Of a stretch of DNA of 64,000 nt, positions 48,481 to 61,117 are shown in pieces (positions within the stretch are counted from its first letter, which is position 1; each line of letters starts with the position of its first letter). The notes beneath the pieces were generated by a model. It did not search any database and was not told the DNA's origin. It saw nothing but the letters and a program-made list of their open reading frames with translations. The stretch covers positions 1,855,001 through 1,919,000 of the forward strand of contig JAWRVZ010000016.1 in NCBI GenBank assembly GCA_037043235.1, given 5' to 3'. The DNA comes from Rhodeus uyekii. Taxonomy: Eukaryota > Chordata > Actinopteri > Cypriniformes > Acheilognathidae. Both the position numbers and the translations under genes were made by a program.

Positions 48481-49569
48481 GAAAACAGGCTTTCTTTTAG
48501 AGGCTTACTTTTTCTTTTAGAGCATGTTTTTATAGCGATTAATAAATCTGCGAGGTGCACACTTTATTTAATTTATCACGATATTAACATAATTTTCATC
48601 TAAAGGCTTATATGCTAGCTTGAAAGTACGTTTAGTTAACACGAATAAGAAAACGCACCGAATTAAGACGATATTTTGATTTAACATTTTGGCTATTATA
48701 GTCGTGAATAATTGCATTTTGTTAGCCTATTTAACTGTTTTGATGACTTTACTATTATTTTAAAATTTGAAAAATATTAAGTAGTAATAATAAACAATGT
48801 GTATGTGGTGATCATTGGTGCTGATGAACTTATATATAAAGCTAAAATATAACATTTTGATGCAATAAGATTCTAATTTTATGACTAAAGTTGCCAAGGG
48901 AACAACTCTTGATTCATGACCACTCCATACAGATTATATGATATTCTTTTCTTTCTTTTTTATAATATCCAATAACCAGAACTTATCAGAGGGGAGGTGT
49001 ATCAAATTTGTGTTTTTGCTTAAAACAAGAAAAGTATTTTCCTAAATAAAATTTTAAGTTGAGTTAAAGTTATTTTCTATTTTTAAAATATTAAGAAGTT
49101 ATTTTGCTTCTCAAATAAATGTATGGGATTCAAGAACATTTAGATATTTGTACTGGTTATTGTATCTGGCCTGTTTAGTTGAGGAAACTTAAAATTAAAC
49201 AATATTACTGGTGTGCTGTATGAGAACCGAATCAGTGCTGAACCTACTTCAGACGAAACTAGTCATTTTCTGGTTATCACTGTATAGCTGATTTGTATTG
49301 TATAAAGCCCTGCATAAATAAAGGTGACTTTACTTAAATTGGAGAACAAGACAAAACAAAAATGACAGCACTGTGCAAAAGTCATGTTTTTCACCCCAAA
49401 AGAATTTTCATTATTTTTATCTTTTGCTGTAGTGTGCCAGTAAGAAATGTGTCAATTTAGATTTCGAAACATTCATTTTGCAATTAATTGTAATAATCCA
49501 GTGAGATTTTGTAGGCACAAGTCTGACAACAGCCGGTATGATCCACATAGAGATCTGAATTCTTGTCTA
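48481..49569. other. AT-rich DNA upstream of dpp6 K promoter, no gene seen
   Basis: No exon or repeat boundary recognised before the LINE begins. Confidence 0.4.
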
Positions 49570-50855
49570 GACAATATCTGTCCGCTCTCTTTCAGGCCAG
49601 CGCGTGCTACTCCCTCTTACCGGCTAACTGATGTTCTTAGTGAACACCGGACCAAACTAAGGGCAGCTTACCAGCACTCACTCACATCATTAACACATCT
49701 CTTCACGGGGAAACATTCCCTAACATTTAAAATTCAAAATAACCAGCTGGACATCAACCAGTCTGGCTTCAAGAAGGGCCATTCAACCGAGACAGTATTA
49801 CTATCAGTCACGGAAGCTCTAAGGAGTACAAAAGCTGATTCCAAACCATCAGTTCTCATTCTTTTAGACCTATCTGCTGCCTTTGACACTGTTAATCATC
49901 GTGTCCTTTTGTCCATCCTCTCGTCACTAGGCATCACAGGAACTCCGCTTCACTGTTTTGAATCCTATTTCACAGATAGGTCCTTCAGGGTTGCATGGTG
50001 CGGTGAGGTCTCCAAAGAATGTCAACTGATCACTGGTGTTCCACAGGGCTCAGTCCTTGGACCCCTTCTCTACAACACATCACTGGGTCCCATCATACGG
50101 GCACATGGATTCTCCTATCACTGCTATGCCAATGACACACAGCTCTACTTGTCATTTCAACCAGATGATCCCATGGTAGCTGCAACACAACGTCTGGTAC
50201 ATGCCATGGTCATCTCCAGGCTTGATTATTGCAACGCTCTTCTGGCTGGACTTCCTTATAGTTCAATCAAACCCCTGCAACTGATCCAGAATGCTACAGC
50301 TCGTCTGGTCATCAACGAACCCAAAAGGGCCAACATCACTCCACTCTTCATCTCTCTGCACTGGCTCCCACTTGCAGCTCGCATCAAATTCAAAGCACTG
50401 GTGTACTAATACAAGCCTAGCACCTTCAAACTTCCACTCGCTACTTCAAATCTACAGGCCTACCAGAAACCTTCAATCAATCAATAAGCGACGACTCGTG
50501 GTACCTTCACAGAGAGGCAAAAAATCACTATCAACTTTTTCGTTCATCCTTCCTTGCTGGTGGAATGATCTCCCTGCCTTCATCTGGAATGCAGAATCCT
50601 TGGCAATATTCAAAAGACTGCTAAGAACTCAACTATTTCCTGAGCACCTAACATGACACATACGCACATAACACCTCAACCACATTCATAAAAAAATAAA
50701 TAAACAAAACCTTCCTCATAATCTCTCTATTCTCCAGGTGTGTACTACTTGTATGTGTAATGTTTGAAACTTTGTTTTGTGAGCACTCTTGTGTACTTTT
50801 GCATCTTCAGGATGAAGTCACTTTGGATAAAAAAGTGACTGCAAAATTCATAATT
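49570..50855 (+). mobile_element. L2-type LINE, 5'-truncated and internally deleted
   Basis: A 320-codon frame (49447-50409) carries RT blocks of a fish L2 element: SGFKKGHSTETVLL, LDLSAAFDTVNHRVLL, GVPQGSVLGPLL and YHCYANDTQLYLSF. The catalytic box is YAND rather than YADD (Asn codon at 50131-50133). After QPDDPMVAA the sequence jumps to TQRLVHAMVISRLDYCNALL, skipping the stretch normally between these blocks. Another skip occurs near KLRAAYQHS. The end of the protein continues in a second frame to 50656. The 3' tail CACTTTGGATAAAAAAGTGA matches the L2 tail. No endonuclease domain. Dead copy. Confidence 0.85.
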
Positions 50856-51950
50856 GCTCATATTGTCCTTCTTAAAGTATTCAATTTCCCATTATTCTGA
50901 AACAATAGGAAATATTACTGAATTTGAGAGAAAAAAATTTGCATAAAATTTTTTACATATGTTTTAAAGTTCTTCCTTTAAATTGGCAGGCATAATCTAT
51001 AGACTAGGAATATCAGTCACTTGGAGTCACTTTGAAATGTGGTGAAGGTCCACAACAGCCTCTGCTCTCACATTAGTGTTCCATCAGTGTAATTAGATAG
51101 ACAAAAGGCAATTTTCTATTAAATTTGCTCATTATGTGAACCAAAGAGTAAATTAGACAGACACACGAGGAGGGGATTCTGCAGTGGGATGAGGATATAC
51201 TATATGAAGGGAAAACTCTGTTCATTTTGTTTATGTCAAAGAAAGGTGGTGATGGAGAACTCATTAATTTTAGGAGATGCATTGCTGCTCATGTGGTTTT
51301 GTTCAGTTAGAAGCATGTTTATTATATTGTGATTTTACAGTATCTTTCTAAAGTGTGGAAATTGAGCCAAAACATACAGTTTCCACAGTCACCACAATTC
51401 ACTGCAATATGATTCAGCTCATATATAGCTTTCTCTTCACAGGTGAGAAAAATGATTGGTCATACTGAGATATAGCCTAGATACACACCTCTCATGAATT
51501 AAGCACACTTTAGAACAGCACTCATCAAAAACAAGTCAGAAGTGTGAAGCATACTAAATCAAAATGCTGATGCAGCCTGTGTTGAGTCAACCAGACACAC
51601 TGTAGCCTTGATCATTTGTAAAGGTTTGGTAGTGCTAGCTTGAAGGTCAGCTAAGTTGCAGTAGTCCACAAACAGCAGCAAAATCGGACAGGAAGGGTCT
51701 CAATCTGAAAAATGGTAAATCCCTCTCAAAAACTACACACACACATACCTGCCACTACACCCAACATTCAGAAAATCCTTCTGGTATTCTTTTTAAAGAA
51801 TGAAACTTTTCAAATGAAAAATATTCCATCTTTTAAAAGTGTGCCTTGAAATTGTATCGAGAATTGTGTTATTTTCCATTCCGTTGTGATCCATATAGTT
51901 GTCAGGCAACCAAGCAACTTGTCAATTTTGAAAATATGAAGTTGCCCACA
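50856..51950. other. AT-rich DNA, no gene seen
   Basis: Between the LINE and the LTR cluster. Short chance frames only. Confidence 0.4.
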
Positions 51951-51952
51951 TT

Positions 51953-52560
51953 GTCAGGTTTGCGGGGTAAAGGGAAGAGCCATGACTCAATATGCGATGA
52001 GGAAGGGCTTTATTTAAAATTCTACCCTGTAGTGGAAAACTGACTAGATTTGACTTGACTTGAAACACGAAAAATCGATGACGATCCAGCACAGGACAGC
52101 ACTCTAACACCCTAAGAAGATTAAATAGGGAACAAGGCAGGACAGTTAGGGCAAACGAACCAATAACAAGGTAACAAGACGGCCAGACTTACACAATAGA
52201 CCAGTGAGCACATGGCACAAGAAACACACATGAGAAGCCATGTGCTCACACAGAACATGACATGGAGACGCAGCCAATCAGAACACTCATAAGCCGCATG
52301 TTCACACAAAACAAGATGACAAGAAAGCACACATCCAGTGAAAACACTAGCTGCACGCTACACAGCACAAGACAAAACATAACATGAAAGCACCCAACCG
52401 ATGTAATACACAATCCACGTACTGCACAACAACTAAGGTAGACAAGAGAGCACGCAGCCCGAGCCAACTCGAGAACACTAATTTTTTGCGCTCACAAGAG
52501 AACACAAACACACGGAGCATGACTGAGGAACTTCCTGTGTTGTTTTAAGAATGGAGATGT
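51953..52560 (-). mobile_element. Possible LTR or LTR fragment
   Basis: Starts TGTCAGGTTTGCGGGG with a TTTATT (minus-strand AATAAA) near 52010, then a long run of ACAAGAAACACACATGAG-type sequence with alternating GTGCTCACAC/CATGTTCACAC motifs. It resembles the minus-oriented LTRs nearby. The right end is not defined. Confidence 0.35.
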
Positions 52561-52897
52561 GGGAGAGTCCATCTAAAGTGACGAATCAGTCCTCCGATCT
52601 GAAATGTGTCACGGATCGACTCTTCAAGTGTTGAATGGGACACAACCCTCCATCCTTCTTTGGAACTACTGTGGCCACTTGCATGTGACGACTGAATGAA
52701 TAACACTGGAAGCTGTTGCAATGAAGCCCAGCGTTCTCAACTGCTCAGTGATTGACTGGCCTAGCTTTGTGACAAGCTATGTTGTTGAAGGATGGAGATA
52801 GATTTCGACTGGTTTGTTGCTTTAGTTGAAGGAGGAAGTTTCTAATCTCCAGTGTCAATGCTAACGGCCTCCGGTTCCTTGGGAACTGTATAGCCAT

Positions 52898-53356
52898 TGT
52901 CACAGGTTAGTAGATGAATAGAGGACTCAAAACTAAGATTAATAAACAAGGTGTTTATTACAAAATAAACTTTAACAAAAATGAGACAAAACTAAATAAG
53001 GTAGACCCAAGTGGTGGCTCCTGTGTGTCCAAACACACACACACCAGCGGACACACCGAATGAGAAGTTCAACGAGGGGAAAACCAGAACTAGAGGATGA
53101 GTCCGAGGGCTGCAAGGGAACAAGTCTTGCTGTTAGCCTCTCATCTCTGGTTCCTGAGCACAGAAGAATAAATAACAGGTAAGGGAACAGACGGCACGGT
53201 AACCACGACGCAACCACGCTGACAAACACTGATCAACTGAAAACACGAGGAAGACACAGCTGGAAACATATACAGTAGAGGGAACGAGCAACAGGTTGAG
53301 AGATCAGCCTGTGATTGTGCCAGAGAAAAAACGGTGACAAACCCTGACCCATGACA
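52898..53356 (-). mobile_element. Probable solo LTR
   Basis: 459 bp from TGTCACAGGTTAG to GACCCATGACA, with GCCAT on the left and ACCAT on the right, a 5-bp duplication with one mismatch. A plus-strand TTTATT near 52954 gives a minus-strand polyadenylation signal. Related in style to the other cyprinid LTRs here. Confidence 0.6.
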
Positions 53357-53550
53357 ACCATAGTACCAATACCTCTGCTCGAGCAGAAGTAACCGCAGTC
53401 CGTGATTCCAGCTCCAGAAGGGGAAATCAGACTGCCAGATTAGGGCAGGGATAAGGCCTAGGCCTTTCTCTAACACCACTGATGGGTCGATGGGTCTGTT
53501 TGATAAGAGAATTTAATGATATCAAAAGAAGCAGGATGTGGACAAATGTG

Positions 53551-54060
53551 GTACAGTGGAACCCACTTATCTCGAGCTCGGTTAACTCACCAACCCTGTT
53601 ATGTAGACGTTTTTTTTTAACTGAAACCACCAAACTCCCTCATTGTCTTAGCATTTTCTCATCGGTTATGTCGATTCTTTTATGTTGCCGAACCCTGATA
53701 TCTCAAGCACAAAAGAGGGACAAATTCAATACTTAACATCGGTTATTTAGATCCCTGTGACTAATGATCGTACCAAGTTCACTGCACATGCACGGAGTTC
53801 GTGTATCACGTGCATCACGGTCTGTATAGTTGCTCACTCCAATGACGCTTCACTCACTCTTGCGGCGCAGTGCCGTGCAGCCGCAGAAGAACTTGCGGAA
53901 GTGGCAAAAAATATCAAGCCTTACAGATGCTGTCTTGGAAGAGCCACAGGAGTTCACCTTCACTGTCCAGGAATTCCCAGATTACATTGACATCGACAAA
54001 GACGTCGCTACTGATAGAAGCATTTGTTTTCAAGCAGACCGTTAAAGGCAAAACAAAGCA
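53551..54060 (+). mobile_element. Tigger/pogo-like remnant
   Basis: Begins TACAGTGGAACCCACTTATC, a Tigger-style terminus. Short frames follow, such as QKNLRKWQKISSLTDAVLEE and PDYIDIDKDVATD, which could be the tail of a pogo-type transposase. The other terminus is not found. Low certainty. Confidence 0.35.
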
Positions 54061-54344
54061 TTTTAGACTTTGTAAAGAAACCATAGTAACCGCGTGTACG
54101 AGGTGCTGTGTTGAGAATAAGCTGATGATTCTTGTCACAGGGTTGAAACAACTCTTTTCCCATAAGTTACATTTCCTGTTCCTGTTTCTGCCCTACCGTA
54201 ATCCATTTTCAGTTAACCATTTCCCATGCATGCGTTTTTTGTGTGTATGTGTTTGTTTAGATTAGTTATTATTTGATTTTTGATTGTTTGAATTGATTAG
54301 TTGTGTTCATGATTTAGTTAATAAAACTTTGTGCACAATACATA

Positions 54345-54890
54345 TGTTATGAATATGAGCTCTGTGCTCCCCTCCCTGGCCACCAGAATGAGCTCACACA
54401 TACTGACACTACACTACACACTACATTTCCCAGAAACCCACACACTGGACTGATTGCACACATCAGCTGAACTCCATTATCATTGTTTGTCACACCACCT
54501 GTTAACCATCACCTGGACTAGAAAAGACTGCTTTATCCTTGCACACACCGCAAAGTCTTGATTAGCCCTGATTATCTTATCTTGATTATCAGTCTGAGCA
54601 TTAGTTATCCTGTCTTGTTTGCATGTTACTGTTTCTGCCTGTTACCTGTTATCTGATTCTGTTCTGCCTGCCCCGACCTGTGCCTGGATTAACGTTTGTG
54701 ATTGATATCTGCCTGTCTTGACTACCCGCCTGGATTATCGTACCTGAATCTGTCTGCCTGCCTTTCTGACCCCTGCCTGGATTACCGTTTATGTATGATC
54801 TCTGTTTGCCCTGACCTTCTGCCCGTACAACCACTCTTAATAAAGACACAAGCGATTGGATCCCTGCCTGTGAGTCCCTCTGTTACAACA
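54345..54890 (+). mobile_element. Solo LTR, plus orientation
   Basis: 546 bp, from TGTTATGAATATGAG to CTCTGTTACAACA, giving TGTT...AACA ends. AATAAA at 54839-54844 lies 46 bases before the end. The interior has the CTGCCTG/GATTACC-rich sequence typical of cyprinid LTRs. No clean target duplication was seen. Confidence 0.65.
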
Positions 54891-54964
54891 TATGAGGTTC
54901 TTGCAAGTTTATTCTGGTCTGCTTGCACATCAATGTCACTTTCACATCAATGTCACTTTCACGA

Positions 54965-55327
54965 TGTTATGACGCAAGGAACAGAACGTGTGTGTGATGC
55001 GGATACGAACGGAGGCAGAACTCAAGCAGACGAGGGTTTATTCATAAATCAAAGACAGAACCATAGCAGGAAACATCCACACACGAAACAACATTATCAA
55101 CTACAACAACCGACTAAGACAAATGAACACAGGAGGGAATATATAGGGAGACACGGATGAGGAACAGCTGGTGAGATTAAGGACAGTGATTACGCGACAG
55201 GTGTAGGAAGTGAAATGATGACACGACTGACAGGAAGTGACAAAGACCCGATAGACAGGAAGTGAAACAATAACAAGACTGACAGGAAGTGACAAAGAAG
55301 ACCCAGACAGACAGGAACAAGTGTACA
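54965..55327 (-). mobile_element. Solo LTR related to the 60385 element
   Basis: 363 bp from TGTTATGACGC to AAGTGTACA, flanked by a perfect 5-bp duplication CACGA (54960-54964 and 55328-55332). It shares GACAGGTGTAGGAAGTGAAA, GACTGACAGGAAGTGACA and GAAGACCCAGACAG with the LTRs of 60385-63055, so the family has other members. The GACTGACAGGAAGTGACA segment occurs in more than one copy inside it. Confidence 0.8.
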
Positions 55328-55332
55328 CACGA

Positions 55333-55599
55333 TTGTGATCGTAGCTACATGCTAAGAAAGTTATTTTTCTGTGAACGCGAAAAATATCTTCTCTGAAGAA
55401 TTAATAGATAATCAATACTGAGTGTTTGCTGGACGAACAGAGTTATTGATAATAATATTAAAATAAATCAAGTTAATTTAATTAACTCATACAAATATTT
55501 ACAAATGATTAATGAGTTTTGATTAATTATTCATATTTCCCTTGAGCTAATTTGCAGCAGTCATTTTGCCTTTTCAAACCTTAAACATAACCTTAAACA
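55333..55599. other. AT-rich spacer
   Basis: No feature recognised. Confidence 0.4.
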
Positions 55600-56160
55600 G
55601 CAGCCATATCACCCTGTAAGCAGGGTTGAGTCTGGTTAGTACCTGGATGGGAGACCTCCTGGGAAAAACTAGGTTGCTGCTGGAAGAGGTGTTAGGAGGC
55701 CAGCAGGGGGTGCTCACCCTGCAGTCTGTGTGTGTCCTAATGCCCCAGTATAGTGACGGGGACACTGTACTGCAACAAGCACCGTCCTTCTGATGAGACG
55801 TTAAACCGAGGTCCTGACTCTCTGTGGTCATTAAAAATCCCAGGATGTCCTTCGCAAAAGAGTAGGGGTTTAATCCCGGCATCCTGGCCAAATTTGCCTA
55901 TTGGCCTTGATCCATCATGGCCTCCTAATCCCCCCCCCCCCACACACACACACTCTGATTGGCTTCATTACTCTGTCTCCTCTCAACCAATAAGCTGGTG
56001 TGTGGTGAGCGTTCTGGCGCAATATGGCTGCCGTTGCATCATCCAGGTGGATGCTGCACTCTAGTGGCGGTTGAGGAGATTCTCCGCCTACTATGTAAAG
56101 CGCTTTGAGCTCTGGAAAAGTGCTATATAAATGTAACGTATTATTATTATTATTATTATT
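55600..56160 (+). mobile_element. 5S rRNA-derived SINE (SINE3 type)
   Basis: The head GCCATATCACCCTG joined to TAAGCAGGGTTGAGTCTGG and TTAGTACCTGGATGGGAGAC is 5S rRNA. It retains the A-box, intermediate element and C-box of the internal polymerase III promoter, but the 5S stretch between CACCCTG and TAAGCAGGG is missing. The body follows, then a LINE-like tail GTAAAGCGCTTTGAGCTCTG and (TTA)n at 56141-56160. This architecture is that of SINE3 described in zebrafish. An interruption of C and CA runs occurs at 55931-55952. Confidence 0.85.
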
Positions 56161-59100
56161 AAATAGAGTACCCATAGTTACAATGTTAAAATTAAAGGTT
56201 TGTTATTGGCATTTAACATCCATTACTTTTTTCTTTGCACAAAACATTCTTTATAGTGGTAAAATGTTCTTCAGATTATAAAAAAGTTCTTTACATTAAT
56301 GGTTATTTTAAGAAAGGTGCTTAAGGGAACTCAAAAATGTTTTTTAAGAGTGTATTTTTAATACTCCTGTATTAACTAATGCTTCACATGAATTGTGTCA
56401 ATGTTGATGTCAGGCAAACCACAGATGATCTGTCTCCTTTGCATTATGTAAATGTTTTTTTACATAAAAAAATGTTTTTTTTTGTTTGTTTTGTTTTTTT
56501 GTCAAAGTCACACATAAATGTACTTTTTGTTGTTATGTACGCTTTTTTTGGCCACAGATATGCTGGGGAGCAAAAAGAAAAAGAAAAGAGGGATAATCAG
56601 TCACAAATGCCAGACCTTTAGTCATTTGTATAAGTATTTGTATTTACATGAATCTTATTAAATATCATTCAAGCTGGCTTCCCACTAAGGCAAACCAGTC
56701 AACCAACACATTTTTCAAATCAGCAGATCATTAGAATTCATTTTTAGATAGATTGCTATCCGCAACTTTACTCTGAGAAAGGCATATGTGCACACTTATG
56801 AAAGTCTTCTGTGGAAACTCAAAAGGACTTATGCGTTTCAATAAAAGCCAGTGCAGTCTTGCTCTCTACTCCAAGCTCCTCTGAAGTTTTCAAACCTGGC
56901 ACATTCAGATCTGATGTGTCAGCAGTATACAGACAAGAACCAGTAAGGATTGTGTGCAATTTCTTCTCATCCTTATACTGTGAGGAATAATAGCACGTTC
57001 AGTACATACTGAAGATAAATGTGCTAGATTTCAGTGTTCAGTATCTGAAAGCTTTTATCGTATGACTTCAGAGGGCTTGGAACATAAAACAAAATTATGC
57101 TTACCAAATTATGCATACTTTTATTATGTTTTGTACTGCTTTGATATTTATTAGGAGTAGGCAATTACTAATAATTTACTATTAACCTTAATTTGTTATT
57201 TAATATTAATCTCGTATTGCTATATCTCAATGTACTATTCTACAAATGTGTTTCCTGTTTGTAGGAGATATTGTCTGAGAAGCTTGAAGTAGCAAATACA
57301 TGGTGACGTTTTTTCCAATCTAGACCCATATCATGGTTAAATCTTATCAAATATTTTGTCTCGTCTCTCTCTAACTGCAGATTTGTAATCATTTCCTTTC
57401 ATCTCATACCTCAACAATGCCAGCACTAGAATGTCTCACAAGTAAATTACAACTACTAATGTTTAGTTCTTTTTTCCCTGGAAGTATCAGATCACTCTGC
57501 GGACACAATGGAGTTCAAGTTCTACTCCATCAACCAGATAATGATCACTGGATAGCATTGGATAGCTGTAGCAATACAATTGTACTGAAATAAAGTGACT
57601 CTTTCAGAGCTTCAAGCTGACATTGTTGGCCTAATCACCATACGAAACTTTCAAAATCACGTGCCTTGTTCTTAAAGATGAAAGTTTTATGATACTTAAA
57701 TGTCACTTAAAATATATAAAGTGCATTCCATTACATGCAAACAAAAGATGTTAAGGCTTTTGTAAGATGTCATCCTGTCTTTCTTTAAAATAAATGTCAT
57801 TTGGTTTGATTGTGTAATCTAATGCAATGATATACTTAAGTGTGGCTAAAATATCTACGATGAAATGGACCTACTGTCTGTACATTTTAGATGGGCTTTT
57901 CTTGAATCAAATTCCATCAAAACCACAGGGGTTCAATTTTATTTGGTTTAGTGACTGAGTTAAACAGACACACACAGTCGGCAGCTCAACCCTAACTCCG
58001 TCTCCCTGGCCAGATCTCTTTACATGACTTGTTTCCATTAGACGCAGTGGGACAATTATAGCAATGCTCCCAGAGAGGACGAACGACATACGATCTGTGT
58101 GTGAGTCTCAAACACCAGAGACTGTTGGAGTCCTAGCCATGTGTGTCCCATTGTCTGACAAAAAAAACTGTGTGTGAAACCATTTTAGGTTTGAAAGACA
58201 GAAATCATCTATTTTATGTCAATTTTGAACATTACGATTTTCTCAATATTTTGTCCAATAATACAGTGCGCTGTTCATGTTCTGGTCACATAACCCAAAA
58301 TCATAATAAGTTTTATAGCATTTTGTTGCCACTATTTGCACAGCAACCATCCACGCATTACAAAATGAAGCATTTCAGTAATTATCTCTTGTGGTGGGGA
58401 GTTGAGGAAAGCTAATGCTGATGTTGATATTTTGATAGCATAATTCGACCTCCTCACAGCCGGTGTAAGTCTGCTTTAGCTAAATCATGGAAACCTCTGA
58501 ACTATCCTTAACATTTGAATTATTGTAGTTACGTAACATTCGTAACATATGCCAGATATTATTTATAAAATGCAATATGCCTACATAAATATATTCATCC
58601 TGCATTATTACAATGACTAATAACGTGAAAAAAAACATATCAGTAATATAACAGTTATAGTACAGCCTCAATAATCTCAAAAGAAACTGTAACGCATCAC
58701 ATGTCCCAATGGTATTCGTCTGTGTTCTAAAAATCTGCTGTTAATGAATTAACCTCAATATTTCATCATTTGATTTCAGGTCCAATATCTTACTTAGTGC
58801 AGTCAGATTATTCTGCATTGTACTCACACTTTAAAAAGAAAAAGCATGTCAACTGAACAGTCTTTGTACATTTAGTTGGCAGCACCTGACACCAGTGCTT
58901 AAAATGCAATGCATACCCAGCAACAAAAAAAAGAAACATTCGTCAACTGCTTTAATACATTTCTCATTATGTGTAGCTGAGACATAAGCTGAAGAAAGCT
59001 GCATTTAACCTATATATATATATGAAATAAAAGATGTTGTTTGTATTGATTGTAAGGGTTGTAGAGCGGATACTGCAGCATGTTCTTGCGCCAACAAAAC

Positions 59101-60379
59101 AGTATAATGTTGTACAAAATAAGAGCCGAGGTGATAGTGTGACACAAGCCACTTCCTGTGACAGGAGATAAGGGAGGAAAGTCTTACTTTTGCCAGATAA
59201 TGTTTCTCACACACCGATCCCCAGCAGATCAAGTCTGTCTGTAATTAACATTCTGACTAACACCAAGAGGAAACTCCAGAAACTCAGAGAAATGTAACTG
59301 TCACATTGAAATGGCTTAAATTGATCAGCCGCAGTAATTCAAATCCAGGTATTGACACTTAACCTCTAATATATTATATTCAGTTAAAAAGTTCTCATCT
59401 AGTCTAGTCTAAACCCATAGACTAGTCACAAACTGTCTGATAACAAGGCATTAATTTGTCCCATCGATTTGTCAATAGTCTATTTACACATGATCTGAGC
59501 TAGTGGAACAAGTTATTTTCAAACTACTGAATCTTTCTCACTTTGTATTTTATATGCATAAGAAGGTAAAAACTATTTAACACTGAATTTGTTCATTCTC
59601 AGTGGAGCTTCCTCAGTCTGTTAACTTAGAGTGAAAACAGAGAGATTAAAACGGAAGAAGATCAGCCTTGAGCAGCCACAGTATAGAAAGCACATATTCA
59701 AAGGATTCAAGGGAGCAAAAGCTCAGGACGTCCATATGTGTCTGTTGACTTGAATCCTCATGTGCATCCTCAGTGTTTATGAGAAAGATTAATATGCACT
59801 AACCTAATGCACTAACCTAAGTGCTTTGGTAAAATATATGTTTTATTTACTTCCGTGAGCCGTTATACGTTTCACATGCTGAGTCAAGTCTTTTCCTATG
59901 CCTGTCTCTCATCTAATTGGAGTACAGTTACCAGGAGGAAATGTCTGACAGGCAAAAAGAGCTACTATTGATATCTTCTATTGTGGTCATGTATCAGAAG
60001 TCATACTGTGTGGAAATGGATTTCACATGAAACGATTAATTCCAGACGAGTATTGATTTCTCTGTTTAGTGTTGTTGAGTCTTGGGGTTTTGCTTGTGTT
60101 ACTGAGGACAATGTCATGATGCTATTTGTGTCTGGATGGATACATTTATTTAAAATTGATTCATAAATGCAAACAATGACTTAAATACACTACTTCTATG
60201 ATAAGCATGCTTTAATTTCTGAATTAAAAAGATTATTTAATTAATCATTTTTGTGGGTAAATTGAAAATTAGTTCACTCCTCAGTTGATTTTCGTGTCTA
60301 AACCATTTATGTTAGATTTTTTTAACCCTTTTAACCTCTTCTCATTAATTGCCAACAGGGCAGGCTATTTGCACTTAAT
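56161..60379. other. AT-rich DNA, no gene seen
   Basis: Unique-looking sequence with T runs near 56455-56500 and a short TA tract near 59011. No exon, RNA gene or element boundary was recognised. Confidence 0.4.
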
Positions 60380-60384
60380 GTAAC

Positions 60385-60882
60385 TGTTACGGGAGCAGGT
60401 GCAGGGTTGGTGTTCTGTTATGCAAGCGGGGTTGGTGTGCGATGCGGAGACAGACAAGGTGACAAGGCAAGGTAGGATTTCAAACTAAAGTACTTTTAAT
60501 AATAAACCAAACAAAAGACTTTAAATTTAAACAAAAGAAGCACACATGTGCAATAAATTAAACTTAAACAAAACACTTTAAATATAAACAAAACAAACTG
60601 GACAGCATAAACTTGAACTAGACTAAACTCAGGACCAGAATCACGGCAAGGAACAAGAAACATCCACATACCAATTCACTAACCATACAACAACCGACCA
60701 ACACCAGGGAAGTGCACAAGTGATATATACACAAGGGGAAACAGCAACACCTGGGAGACTAACGAGGAAGTGATTACAAGACAGGTGTAGGGAGTGAAAC
60801 AATAACCCGAGAGACAGAAGTGAAACAAAGACAAGACTGACAGGAAGTGACAGAGAAGACCCAGACAGGAACACGTGTAACA
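60385..60882 (-). repeat. 3' LTR of the gag-only element
   Basis: 498 bp, left copy on the plus strand and therefore the 3' LTR. I find no difference from 62558-63055. Confidence 0.9.
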
Positions 60883-61117
60883 TAGCGCCCCCCTTCCGGT
60901 AGGCGCGACCTCGCGCCGTCAAGGCAACAACTGCGGAGGGTGGGCGGGGGACCAGGAGGGGGACAGAACAAGACTTGACAGACAAGAAACCAGAGGGAAC
61001 CCAAAGGAGACAGAACTAGAACCAAGGAAGACCTGTGTGAAAAAGATAAACAAAAAATAAACAGACCTCAAGACAAAGGAAAATAACTCAAAACAGTCCT
61101 TAATGAAAAAATAGCAA

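Noticed and set aside
52121..52467. Cys/Val-rich minus-strand ORFs
   Set aside because: They arise from repetitive CACA/ACATG sequence in a probable LTR and resemble no protein family.
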